This document shows, piece by piece, positions 19,758 through 26,732 of a stretch of 36,352 bases of DNA. The notes beneath the pieces were generated by a model. It made no database searches, was not told the DNA's origin, and saw nothing but the letters and a program-made list of their open reading frames with translations. Source of the DNA: Acidobacteriota bacterium (GTDB lineage: Bacteria > Acidobacteriota > Terriglobia > Terriglobales > Acidobacteriaceae); assembly GCA_021846945.1 (NCBI GenBank), contig JAJZVZ010000032.1:1-36352 (forward strand). Reading direction: 5' to 3'. Positions within the stretch are counted from its first letter, which is position 1. Each line of letters begins with the position of its first letter. Position numbers and translations under genes: made by a program.

Positions 19758-20279
19758 ATGAAAGTCAGTCTTTGTGTACTCCTCCTCTCCGTGGCTCTTG
19801 CCTTTACCGGCCAATCCCGGGCTACGACTTTACCTGATGCTTGCGGCAAGGACGCCGTGAATTACGAGGTTACGACCCACGAGGGACCGGCTCCGCCTGC
19901 AGCCCCAGCAGAGGGCAAAGCGCAGGTTGTACTTCTGGAAAATGAAAACCAGATGATCGGTCCTTTCATGCATGCGACTGTTCGATTTGGCATTGATGGC
20001 ACCTGGGTTGGCGCCACCAAAGGCAGTTCCTACTTCTGGACCGATGTCGCACCGGGAATCCATCACCTGTGTGCAAGTTGGCAATCGTCTCTTCATCAAA
20101 CGAAGAAAAATATCGATCTAACCTCCTTCACCGCTGAGCCTGGAAAGGTGTACTACTTTTCGGCCCATGTCACGGTAGCTTCCCAATACTCGGTACTCTT
20201 TGGACTCTCCCAACTGAACCCTGACCAAGGAAAGTACAGGGTCGGGATATCCAAACTCGCCAAATCGAAACCGAAATAG
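19758..20279 (+). CDS. Exported DUF2846-like protein
   Basis: A 173-residue protein with a Sec signal peptide (residues 1-22, ending SRAT) and a beta-rich mature domain. The order of segments matches the DUF2846 family: AQVVLLENENQMIG (start of the strand layer), VRFGIDGTWVGATKGSSYFW, a PGIHHLCASWQ turn, EPGKVYYFSAHV, and a final QGKYRVGISKL strand. The family is widespread in envelope proteins of Gram-negative bacteria, with no established function. No lipobox cysteine is present. The gene is divergent from lysS, and the ATP synthase genes follow after 48 bases on the same strand, but a separate -10 box precedes them. Confidence 0.72.
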   Translation: MKVSLCVLLLSVALAFTGQSRATTLPDACGKDAVNYEVTTHEGPAPPAAPAEGKAQVVLLENENQMIGPFMHATVRFGIDGTWVGATKGSSYFWTDVAPGIHHLCASWQSSLHQTKKNIDLTSFTAEPGKVYYFSAHVTVASQYSVLFGLSQLNPDQGKYRVGISKLAKSKPK

Positions 20280-20313
20280 GACGCAGCTTTCGCGTTTGAC
20301 GCCGTTTGTCATG

Positions 20314-20319
20314 TATAAC
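20314..20319 (+). promoter_or_regulatory. -10 box eight bases before the atpZ start codon
   Basis: TATAAC (five of six) ends eight bases before the ATG at 20328 and there is no Shine-Dalgarno between. This placement predicts a transcript that starts at or very near the ATG. A TTGACG lies upstream at a 12-base spacing, too short for a standard -35. Confidence 0.4.
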
Positions 20320-20327
20320 CACGGTAC

Positions 20328-20639
20328 ATGCCCTATCACCGCCCCATCCCGAGATCGAAGCAGCGCCCCGCCCCCTCCGGCTTCTTCGGCGCCTGGGTGC
20401 AGGCTGAAAAGTACATCCAGATCGCCCTGGTGCTGCCCTCGGCGGCCTTCATCGGCTGGCTGGCCGGCGCCTGGCTTGATGGAGTCTTCCACCAGACGTG
20501 GATCACGACGGCGGGAATCGTCCTGGGAATCGTTGCCGGCCTGGTTGGCGCCATCCAGTTGGCGATTGCGTACGCCTCCGGGCCCAATCAGAACGGCAAA
20601 GGCGAAAACGGAAAGGGAGATTCAGGCGCCTCCTCATGA
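20328..20639 (+). CDS. atpZ: AtpZ/AtpI-type small membrane protein of the ATP synthase cluster
   Basis: A 103-residue protein with a basic N-terminus, two transmembrane segments (about residues 30-50 and 58-82) joined by a short loop (LDGVFHQTWI), and a soluble Gly/Asn/Lys-rich tail. The segment IQIALVLPSAAFIGWLAGAWLD matches the AtpZ/AtpI family, found at the head of atp operons and thought to help c-ring assembly or magnesium/calcium transport. It overlaps the next gene by four bases (ATGA). No Shine-Dalgarno is visible, and a -10 box lies eight bases upstream of the ATG. Confidence 0.82.
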   Translation: MPYHRPIPRSKQRPAPSGFFGAWVQAEKYIQIALVLPSAAFIGWLAGAWLDGVFHQTWITTAGIVLGIVAGLVGAIQLAIAYASGPNQNGKGENGKGDSGASS

Positions 20640-21049
20640 TCGAAGAAATCCATCCTTTTGCCGGCCTTACCGATGCCGGCCTGGAAGCCCTGCTTCGCCG
20701 TTCCCTGCGGAATACGCTGATTCTCGGGCTCGCCGCATCGCTCGTGCTGTGGAAGGCATCCGGCTGGCGTGATGCGGCGATGCTGGCCACGGGCGCCGCC
20801 ATTTCGGCCGCCAGCATCTACGAGTGGCGGCGGCTGATCCGCTTCCTCCTGGCCAAGCTCGACAACAAGCAGATTCCCCGGGGCGCTCTGGTGGCGAGTG
20901 TTTTCTTTGTGCTCAGGTTAATCGTCTTCGCGGCGGCCATTTATGGTAGCCTGAAGTGTTTCCAGGGTTCGGTGGTTGCGCTTCTTTGCGGCCTTGGCCT
21001 GGCGGTTGTGGCCCTTGTGGGAGAAGCGCTCCGATTCCTCCGGGACTAA
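20636..21049 (+). CDS. AtpI-like ATP synthase accessory membrane protein
   Basis: A 137-residue protein with four predicted transmembrane segments (roughly residues 25-42, 48-66, 85-105 and 112-132) separated by a basic loop (YEWRRLIRFLLAKLDNKQ). The size, four-helix layout and place before atpB match the 'ATP synthase subunit I' (AtpI/UncI) group. AtpI proteins act as assembly factors for the c-ring and are not part of the working enzyme. The ATG at 20636 overlaps the atpZ stop (ATGA), so the two are translationally coupled; an open frame further upstream is only read-through. Confidence 0.72.
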   Translation: MIEEIHPFAGLTDAGLEALLRRSLRNTLILGLAASLVLWKASGWRDAAMLATGAAISAASIYEWRRLIRFLLAKLDNKQIPRGALVASVFFVLRLIVFAAAIYGSLKCFQGSVVALLCGLGLAVVALVGEALRFLRD

Positions 21050-21139
21050 GATTCCACCCGATCAGGCGGTTCATTCCTGCGGTGCGGGTTGCGGCAGGCG
21101 GGAGAGCCCTGAGACGGAAACAGAAAGACCCAGGTTACG

Positions 21140-21874
21140 ATGACGGAACCACTGTTTACTACGCGCTTGATCAACTATCTGTTTGGCGGCATCGCAGCGG
21201 CGATCCTGCGGGCCTTGGGCTTTCACCCGGCAAATTCGGCTTTGCCCATCAATGAGTCCTTCGCCCTGGAGATGGTTGTTGCGCTCGGCCTCATTCTCTT
21301 TTTCCTGATTGTGCGCCTCACCCTCTCTGTGGAGAAGCCCAACCCGGTGCAGCAAATCGCCGAGATGATCCACGAGTTCTCAAGCACCCAGGCGGAGCAG
21401 GTGATCGGCCATGGTTACCAGCGCTTCCAGCCATTCGTGACCTGTGTCTTTCTCTTCATCCTGCTGAATAACTTCATGGGGCTGTTCCCCCGCGTCATCA
21501 CGCCCACCAGCCAGCCGGTGGTTCCGCTGGGCATCGCCGCCCTCACGTTTATTTATTACAACTTTCACGGTGTTCGCGTGCACGGGCCGTTCGGTTACCT
21601 CAAGCAATTCGCGGGGCCGGTATGGTGGATGTCCCCGTTGATGTTTCTCATTGAGGTCATCTCGCACCTTGCGCGCATGATGTCGCTCACCATCCGTCTT
21701 TACGCCAACATGCTGGCCAGCGATCTGCTCGTGCTCATCGGGTTTTCCTTCCTTCCGGTGGCGTTTCCGGTATTGCCTCTGGCTTTGCACTTCTTCGTGT
21801 CCATCATTCAGGCGTACGTTTTCATGCTGCTGTCGATGATTTACCTGTCGCTGGCGGTGTCGCATGAGCATTAA
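21140..21874 (+). CDS. atpB: ATP synthase F0 subunit a
   Basis: Membrane stator subunit that provides the ion half-channels. The 244-residue protein has about six hydrophobic segments. The essential arginine is Arg186, in SLTIRLYANMLASDLL, equivalent to Arg210 of E. coli. QQIAEMIHEF and LFPRVITPTSQPVVPLG are also typical of the family. The ATG at 21140 has no strong ribosome-binding site. It follows the AtpI-like gene by 90 bases and precedes atpE by 272 bases, a gap containing heptad repeat D and a hairpin. No atpF or F1 gene follows in the window. Confidence 0.94.
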   Translation: MTEPLFTTRLINYLFGGIAAAILRALGFHPANSALPINESFALEMVVALGLILFFLIVRLTLSVEKPNPVQQIAEMIHEFSSTQAEQVIGHGYQRFQPFVTCVFLFILLNNFMGLFPRVITPTSQPVVPLGIAALTFIYYNFHGVRVHGPFGYLKQFAGPVWWMSPLMFLIEVISHLARMMSLTIRLYANMLASDLLVLIGFSFLPVAFPVLPLALHFFVSIIQAYVFMLLSMIYLSLAVSHEH

Positions 21875-21945
21875 AGGCAGCCATCGGCCCTCAGGTTTCA
21901 GTTTGCGCATGGGTTTTAACCGGCCTCGCGGTTCCCGCAGAAAAT

Positions 21946-21985
21946 ACTGAGAGCTGAGAGCTGAAAGCTGATAGCTGAAGGCTAA
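21946..21985. repeat. Heptad tandem repeat D (atpB-atpE intergenic)
   Basis: RCT recurs at 21946, 21953, 21960, 21967, 21974 and 21981, exactly 7 bases apart. The units are nearly identical GAGCTGA/AAGCTGA/TAGCTGA. It lies 71 bases after atpB and about 160 bases before atpE, so it is transcribed within the atp operon. Confidence 0.9.
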
Positions 21986-22053
21986 AGAGAGTTTCCACCG
22001 GAGAGCGCTTCCGCTCCGGGTAAAAGGAAGGCAGCAAGCGTGAGGGGGCCAAA

Positions 22054-22089
22054 GGCATTTTTCAGAAGGATGACACTTCAGAAAATGCC
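22054..22089 (+). other. Two-part hairpin in the atpE leader
   Basis: An outer stem of eight pairs (22054-22061 with 22082-22089), a small internal loop, an inner stem of four pairs (22065-22068 with 22076-22079) and a 7-base loop. It lies 57 bases before the atpE ATG, and no T tract follows. It could help set the high translation rate the c subunit needs, or stabilise the atpE message. The pairing is seen; the role is inference. Confidence 0.55.
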
Positions 22090-22146
22090 GGCACGGTGAG
22101 CCTCAACCACCCACTGGCAGCCAAATTTCAGGGAAGCGGGAGAACT

Positions 22147-22446
22147 ATGCGGAAACTTCAATACGTATTCATGGTCCTGGCGGCGTTGTGCTTTGCCGTT
22201 CCGGTCTTTGCACAGAGCGGCTCAGCCGCAATTGACATGGCGCCAGTCGGCGTCGGCCTTGGAATGGGACTGGCGGCCGGTCTTTGCGGACTCGGCCAGG
22301 GCCGGGCGGTCGGTTCCACAACTGAAGCCTTGGCGCGCAATCCCGGAACCCGTGCCGGCCTTCTGATGTTCATGGTCATCGGTCTGGCGTTCATCGAGTC
22401 ACTTACCCTGTTTACCTTCGCCATGATCATCATCAAGGTGAAGTAA
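22147..22446 (+). CDS. atpE: ATP synthase F0 subunit c
   Basis: Rotor-ring subunit of the ATP synthase. The 99-residue protein has an N-terminal hydrophobic, signal-like segment ending in VFAQ (residues 1-23), then the two-helix hairpin. Helix 1 is Gly-rich (GVGLGMGLAAGLCGLGQG), the polar loop is ARNPGTR, and helix 2 carries the ion-binding carboxylate Glu84 in AFIESLTLF. Gln51 in helix 1 and Ser85 next to the Glu match two ligand positions of sodium-binding rings; chloroplast rings have the Gln but Ala after the Glu. The ATG has GGGAG upstream. Either mature processing or a three-helix form would explain the N-terminal extension. Confidence 0.94.
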   Translation: MRKLQYVFMVLAALCFAVPVFAQSGSAAIDMAPVGVGLGMGLAAGLCGLGQGRAVGSTTEALARNPGTRAGLLMFMVIGLAFIESLTLFTFAMIIIKVK

Positions 22447-22686
22447 GAACCGATCCGTAAATTCACGGTCCGGGTAGCGCCGGTTTCCTGAGCGGCTGTA
22501 CTGGTGGCGTTCACGCCGCCGGATACCGAGCGTAGGCCAAAGGCCCACGCGACAGCCGGTCCAGAGACCGGCGCTCCCTGTTGATAAGCTCTGTCGAAAG
22601 GTTTTTCCGGGAAACACACTGCGCGGTCCGCCTGCAACGGCGTGGCCGCTTTGTACATTGCCGGCGCGTTGGTCGTGGCGCGCAAG
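22447..22686. other. 240-base gap after atpE with several hairpins, no gene seen
   Basis: No open frame with family character. Small GC hairpins are present, including a six-pair perfect stem at about 22557-22572 with a 4-base loop, and a GGCC-AAA-GGCC stem near 22533. None has a T tract, so I cannot name a terminator for the atp genes. The neighbouring gene is convergent. Confidence 0.4.
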
Positions 22687-23544
22687 TTATGGGTCTTTGC
22701 GCATCAGGAAGATGGCCTGCCTGTAGGTGATACCGGCCGGCAGCGGCGCAAACCGGGTGGCTTCCTGCAGGACGTCAAATTGCCGGGTCTTGAAGAGCAC
22801 CCGACCGCTCATCTGCATCTTGAGGCGAACAATCCGCCACTGATTCTCACCCACATTCGCCTGTTCGATGACAATCCAGCCGCCTTTGTAGAGCCGCCCG
22901 AGAAGCCCCCATCCGAAGTCGACGTTCTGCTTCAGATGACCTTCCAGATGCGTCACGCGCTCGTGCGCTGCATCAACCCAGATCTCGCCGTACATGGCGG
23001 TCAACACTCGGGTTTCCAGGTCGGGCGGGTCGAACTTCGGATTGGGTATGAAGGTGAATTTATCGATCTCGCCATTCGGCCCCGGCTGCGAGCCGGCATA
23101 GCTGTAGACGAAGGCCTGCGGAAGCAGACGCAGGATCTTCAGAGCGCGCCCGGAATCCGCCTCCTCAGCCTGTTTGCGGTGTTCCTGTCGCGAGGGGTCG
23201 CGCAGCAGGCCATCAAGCCGCGCCTGCTCTTTTTGTTCCGCAGCCGGGCTCAATGGCTCGTCATTGATTGCAACAAGACGAGCAACGGCGCCGTTCCGGG
23301 TCTCATAAATCTCCTTTGTCGAGGTTAGCCGCGGGCTGGCCTTGCGTAACTGGTACCGCATCGGGTGATCGGTGTCCTGCGCCGCGTGCAGTTCGTTGGC
23401 GAGCGCCTGCGCGACGAACGCCTGAGCATGACCCGGCGAGTCCATGTTGGCCGCGCCGGCGGGCAGGCTCAGCGAAATGATGGCCCAGGGAAGCAGGCAG
23501 AACCGCAGAAAATTCGCGCGCACAACCATTAGTTTAATGGCCAT
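22687..23544 (-). CDS. Exported protein of unknown function
   Basis: A 285-residue protein with a Sec signal peptide (about residues 10-32, ending AGAA). The mature part starts with a helix (HAQAFVAQALANELHAAQ), followed by a charged segment rich in Glu/Gln/Arg (around 95-130) and a beta-rich C-terminal half (FTFIPNPKFDPPDLETRVLT, MYGEIWVDAAHERVTHLEGHL, WRIVRLKMQMSGRVLF). The strand-rich pattern resembles the convex lipid-binding folds of LolA/outer-membrane lipoprotein-sorting proteins, but I see no decisive motif. A GGTGG-type ribosome-binding site precedes the ATG. The gene is convergent with atpE and divergent from the bactofilin gene. Confidence 0.7.
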   Translation of the reverse strand: MAIKLMVVRANFLRFCLLPWAIISLSLPAGAANMDSPGHAQAFVAQALANELHAAQDTDHPMRYQLRKASPRLTSTKEIYETRNGAVARLVAINDEPLSPAAEQKEQARLDGLLRDPSRQEHRKQAEEADSGRALKILRLLPQAFVYSYAGSQPGPNGEIDKFTFIPNPKFDPPDLETRVLTAMYGEIWVDAAHERVTHLEGHLKQNVDFGWGLLGRLYKGGWIVIEQANVGENQWRIVRLKMQMSGRVLFKTRQFDVLQEATRFAPLPAGITYRQAIFLMRKDP

Positions 23545-23613
23545 CGCCCACCTGCTGAATCCGCTTCCACCTCATGCAGATTAGACGCCCGGGCCTATGT
23601 CACAGCGCGGCGA

Positions 23614-23643
23614 TTGATGCAATGTGGCCGGGTTGCGTATAGT
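23614..23643 (+). promoter_or_regulatory. Promoter of the bactofilin gene
   Basis: TTGATG (23614-23619) and TATAGT (23638-23643) are 18 bases apart. Transcription from about 23650 gives a leader of some 36 bases containing the AAGGGA ribosome-binding site. Confidence 0.55.
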
Positions 23644-23685
23644 TCGGGCAGGGCGTTGCTTGGCCCACGAAAGGGAAACGAGATT

Positions 23686-24078
23686 ATGGCAGTGGAAAAT
23701 ACTCCCGCGCGCATTGGCAAGAGCGTCGTCATCTGCGGCGAAGTAAAGGGCGGTGAAGACCTGATTGTGGACGGTCGTGTCGAAGGGACCGTCAATCTTT
23801 CTGAAAACCGCCTGACAATCGGGCCTAACGCGAATGTCCTGGCGGATGTTGCCGCGAAGGACGTTCTGATCCTGGGGCATCTCCAGGGAAATGTGGTGGC
23901 AACTGGCCGTGTTGAACTGCGCGCCGGATGCAGCGTCGAAGGCGATATTCGCGCCCTTCGACTTGCCGTCGAGGATAACGCCGTCTTCCGCGGCAAGGTG
24001 GATTTGACGCAGAATGCCGCCAAAGGGCAGGAGGCCCCCAAGAATTCAGCCGCGCAATTCGGCGCTGTGTCCCTTTAG
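23686..24078 (+). CDS. Bactofilin
   Basis: Polymer-forming cytoskeletal protein. The 130-residue chain has a short N-terminal extension and the bactofilin right-handed beta-helix, visible as repeated short strands with Gly turns: VVICGEVKGGEDLIVDG, RVEGTVNLSENRLTIG, ANVLADVAAKDVLILGHLQGNVV, RVELRAGCSVEGDI. Bactofilins form unpolarised filaments without nucleotide and organise envelope synthesis, cell shape or chromosome-segregation proteins. AAGGGA precedes the ATG at 23686, and a promoter lies just upstream. A methyltransferase-like gene follows 54 bases later on the same strand and may be cotranscribed. Bactofilin genes in other phyla are often next to peptidases, which are absent here. Confidence 0.92.
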   Translation: MAVENTPARIGKSVVICGEVKGGEDLIVDGRVEGTVNLSENRLTIGPNANVLADVAAKDVLILGHLQGNVVATGRVELRAGCSVEGDIRALRLAVEDNAVFRGKVDLTQNAAKGQEAPKNSAAQFGAVSL

Positions 24079-24132
24079 GCGGGATGCTTCGCTCCACGGT
24101 TATCTCTTTGATTGCTGAAGGATTTCAGGCTC

Positions 24133-24783
24133 ATGAGCCACTGGTTCCATAAGAAGCAGGAGAAGGATGCTGCCTCTTCTGATCGAGGCCTCAGGGGGCC
24201 CAGAGTGCCTCGCCACTCCGGCGGATGGTCGGTGGTGCGCAAGCGCCTCCAGGCCGAGCCGGGCCTGCGTCTGATCGACGCCGGCAGCACTTCGCCCACC
24301 AACATCAACTACCTGACCGAGCTTGGTCATAGTGTCTTCCTCATCGATCTTGTCCACGACGCATGCGCGGGGAACTGGCTAAAGGGTACAGATCCAGAAG
24401 GCAATCCGATTTGGGATGTAGAGGGCTTTCTGGAGCACTCTCTCAGCTTCTCCGGGCGCACCTTCGATGTAGTGCTCCTGTGGACGACTCTGGACTATCT
24501 GCCTGAAGCCTTCGTGGAACCGGTCGTCGCGCGCCTCTATGAAGCGATGAATCCCGGCGGCCAGGTTCTGGCCTTTTTCCACACCCGCACCAAGGGCGAA
24601 GAAACGGCTCATTGCCGCTTCCACGTGACGTCGGGCGACGACGTGGAGATGCAGATGGCCCAGCCGTTTCCCATCCAGCGCGCCTTTACCAACCGCAGCA
24701 TCGAGCGCCTCTTCACCGGCTGGTCAGGCCACCGGCAATTTCTGGCGAAAGACAGCCTCTCCGAGGTCATCATGACGCGTTAA
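24133..24783 (+). CDS. Class I methyltransferase-like protein
   Basis: A 216-residue protein with the Rossmann-type methyltransferase layout. Motif I is the degenerate GLRLIDAGSTSPTN (around residues 45-58), motif II the acidic strand SVFLIDLVHD, motif IV the TFDVVLLWTTLDYLPE strand, and then an AMNPGGQVLAFFH strand-turn as in SAM-dependent methyltransferases. The glycine-rich loop lacks the usual G-x-G, so SAM binding is likely but not assured. The ATG at 24133 has AAGGA ten bases before it. It follows the bactofilin gene and its stop overlaps the stop of the convergent radical SAM gene. Substrate unknown; the pairing with bactofilin may be functional. Confidence 0.75.
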   Translation: MSHWFHKKQEKDAASSDRGLRGPRVPRHSGGWSVVRKRLQAEPGLRLIDAGSTSPTNINYLTELGHSVFLIDLVHDACAGNWLKGTDPEGNPIWDVEGFLEHSLSFSGRTFDVVLLWTTLDYLPEAFVEPVVARLYEAMNPGGQVLAFFHTRTKGEETAHCRFHVTSGDDVEMQMAQPFPIQRAFTNRSIERLFTGWSGHRQFLAKDSLSEVIMTR

Positions 24784-25814
24784 TCCCCGGAGAACGGCAG
24801 CCAGGGCTGAACTTCAACCCGCGCGGCGTTATCACTGGGAGTATCGGCTGCGGAAGGCGGGTCTGAATACCGGTGGCCTAGTTTGTATTCCCGGCAGACA
24901 GACTCGACCAGAACGGCAATGCGCTTGCGGTACTCCGCCGAGACAAACGCGCTTGCTGTATAGCGCCGCTTGTAGGCCGCAAGCTGGCTGGGAAAATGAC
25001 CGCGCACAAAATCCAGAAACGTAGGCAATGAGCACGACTTCAGGAACAGAGCTCCCGCGGCGAAGAAGCAGGCGTCCGCGGCCGCTGCGGCTCGGGCTAC
25101 CGCACTGATGGAGGTGCGCGAGTCGGATATCCCTGGCATCAGCGGCGAGCACAGCACGCCGGCACGCAGTCCCGCGGCGCGCAGCTCAGCCAGCGTGCGC
25201 ATTCGGAGGTCGGGCCGGGGAGCGCGCGGCTCAAGAATGCGCGCCAGCTTCGTATCCATCGTGGTCACGGTGATGTGAACGGTCAACTGGTGGTTCCGAG
25301 CAACCTCTTTGAGTAGTTCCAGGTCACGGGTAACCAGTGTAGATTTGGTCACGATTCCAAGACGGAAGCCGCTGGTGCGGGCAAAGACCTCCAGCAACGA
25401 ACGCGTGATGCGCTGCTTACGTTCCAACGGCTGGTAGGGATCTGTGGCAGTGCCCAGCGCGATCTCTGTCCCCGGCTTGAGCCGCGCCAACTCCTGCGCA
25501 AGCAGCCAGGCGGCATTGGTCTTGAAGTAGATCCTCCGCTCGAAGTCCTCCGGCGCGCGCAGTTCCAGAAACTCGTGCGTGTAGCGCGCGTAGCAATAAC
25601 GGCAGCCAAACTCGCAGCCGCGATAAGGGTTGATGGCGTGCGTAAAGGGCAGCCCACGGTTTGAGGTTGTCCTGCAAAGGATGGAGCGGGAAGCCAGCGG
25701 GCGATATTCGCTCAGGAAGCCCGTGGAGTCGAGCGGCGCCTCGGCGGCAGTGCGGGCCAGCCCGGCAAGAGGTTTCGTTTCAAAGATGGGGAAGAGTGAG
25801 GCAGTATTCGCCAT
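24780..25814 (-). CDS. Radical SAM protein (PA0069/SplB-like family)
   Basis: A 344-residue radical SAM enzyme. The [4Fe-4S] cluster motif is C67-x3-C71-x2-C74 in NPYRGCEFGCRYCYAR, with the preceding NPYRGC being typical of the PA0069/Rv2578c type related to spore photoproduct lyase. The following EIALGTATDPYQPLE and the VTKSTLVTRDLELLKEV strand fit the partial TIM barrel. The reaction is unknown. The protein is somewhat longer than a minimal SplB-like core at its C-terminus (YRKRIAVLVESVCREYKLG). The ATG at 25814 has an AAAGGCG site. Its stop overlaps the methyltransferase-like gene stop by two bases on the opposite strand. Confidence 0.85.
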   Translation of the reverse strand: MANTASLFPIFETKPLAGLARTAAEAPLDSTGFLSEYRPLASRSILCRTTSNRGLPFTHAINPYRGCEFGCRYCYARYTHEFLELRAPEDFERRIYFKTNAAWLLAQELARLKPGTEIALGTATDPYQPLERKQRITRSLLEVFARTSGFRLGIVTKSTLVTRDLELLKEVARNHQLTVHITVTTMDTKLARILEPRAPRPDLRMRTLAELRAAGLRAGVLCSPLMPGISDSRTSISAVARAAAAADACFFAAGALFLKSCSLPTFLDFVRGHFPSQLAAYKRRYTASAFVSAEYRKRIAVLVESVCREYKLGHRYSDPPSAADTPSDNAARVEVQPWLPFSGD

Positions 25815-25925
25815 ATATTCGCCTTTCAGAAAGGCTATACTTGCGCAGTGCAGGCGTCAAGCGGTACTTCTCAAAAAGCAACGGCTGGCAGTTGACAGCG
25901 GAAAGCCGATCTCCGAGGAGGGTTC

Positions 25926-26636
25926 ATGGTTTCATCGAAGGGAACACGCATCACCTGGCTGGGCCACGCAACGGTGCTCATCCAGACAGCCGCGGGAACA
26001 AACATCCTGATTGATCCATTTATCGCGCAGAATCCAAAGTATCCGAAGGACTTTGCACTTCCGTCGACAATTCATTACGTGCTTTTGACGCATGGCCATG
26101 GGGACCACATCTCCGACGCTGCGCCGATCGCCACCCGGCATAGCGCGACGGTTGTGGCCATTTATGAGCTGGCCGCCTATGTTGGCAGCAAAGGCGCAGC
26201 CAACACGATTGGCATGAACCTGGGAGGCACCGTGCAGTTGAACGAGGTGGCGGCCACCATGGTTGAAGCCAAGCATTCGGCCGGAGCGCAGGACGAGCAC
26301 GGGACGCACTACGTCGGCATAGCCACAGGGTTCGTACTGACCATCCCGGGAGCGCCGGTGCTCTACCATGCCGGAGACACCGCTGTCTTTGGCGATATGA
26401 AGCTGATTGGCGAACTCTATCAGCCCGAGGTTGCCATGCTGCCCATCGGGGGACATTTCACCATGGGTCCAAAGGAAGCCGCGCTGGCGGTCAAGCTGCT
26501 GCAGCCCAAGGTCGTGCTTCCCATTCACTGCGGGACATTTCCGATGCTGACGGGCACGCCTGAAGCGTTGGCGTCGCAGGTGGGCGCCGATGTTCAGGTG
26601 GTGCGCTGGAGCCCCGGGGAAGAGTACGTAGCCTGA
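25926..26636 (+). CDS. UPF0173-type metallo-beta-lactamase-fold hydrolase
   Basis: A 236-residue metal-dependent hydrolase of the YtkL/UPF0173 group. The MBL-fold residues are visible: WLGHATVLIQ at the start, TNILIDPFI, the HGHGDHISDAAP dimetal motif (residues 55-66), VEAKHSA, LYHAGDTAVFGDM and the terminal IHCGTFPMLTG. The protein is full length for the family, whose substrate is not established. GAGGAGGG precedes the ATG at 25926. It lies divergent from the radical SAM gene, with a TATACT at 25836 as a possible -10. It is convergent with the permease gene. Confidence 0.9.
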   Translation: MVSSKGTRITWLGHATVLIQTAAGTNILIDPFIAQNPKYPKDFALPSTIHYVLLTHGHGDHISDAAPIATRHSATVVAIYELAAYVGSKGAANTIGMNLGGTVQLNEVAATMVEAKHSAGAQDEHGTHYVGIATGFVLTIPGAPVLYHAGDTAVFGDMKLIGELYQPEVAMLPIGGHFTMGPKEAALAVKLLQPKVVLPIHCGTFPMLTGTPEALASQVGADVQVVRWSPGEEYVA

Positions 26637-26672
26637 CGCAATTCGCGAAAGAGTCATCGCAGGGCGCGACGG

Positions 26673-26693
26673 GCATGCCTGCGTCAGGCGTGC
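26673..26693. other. Hairpin between convergent genes
   Basis: A nine-pair stem (26673-26681 with 26685-26693, one wobble) with a 3-base loop lies in the 96-base gap between the MBL hydrolase and permease genes. No T tract follows on either strand. It may mark the ends of both transcripts, like the hairpin at 16942-16963. Confidence 0.4.
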
Positions 26694-26732
26694 GCGACGC
26701 GCCGCTGCTGATGCTTCAGTTGGAATCCGTCA

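Noticed and set aside
26641..26732. Possible small gene in the MBL-permease gap
   Set aside because: The open frames here are short, Ala/Arg-rich and overlap a hairpin; no ribosome-binding site.
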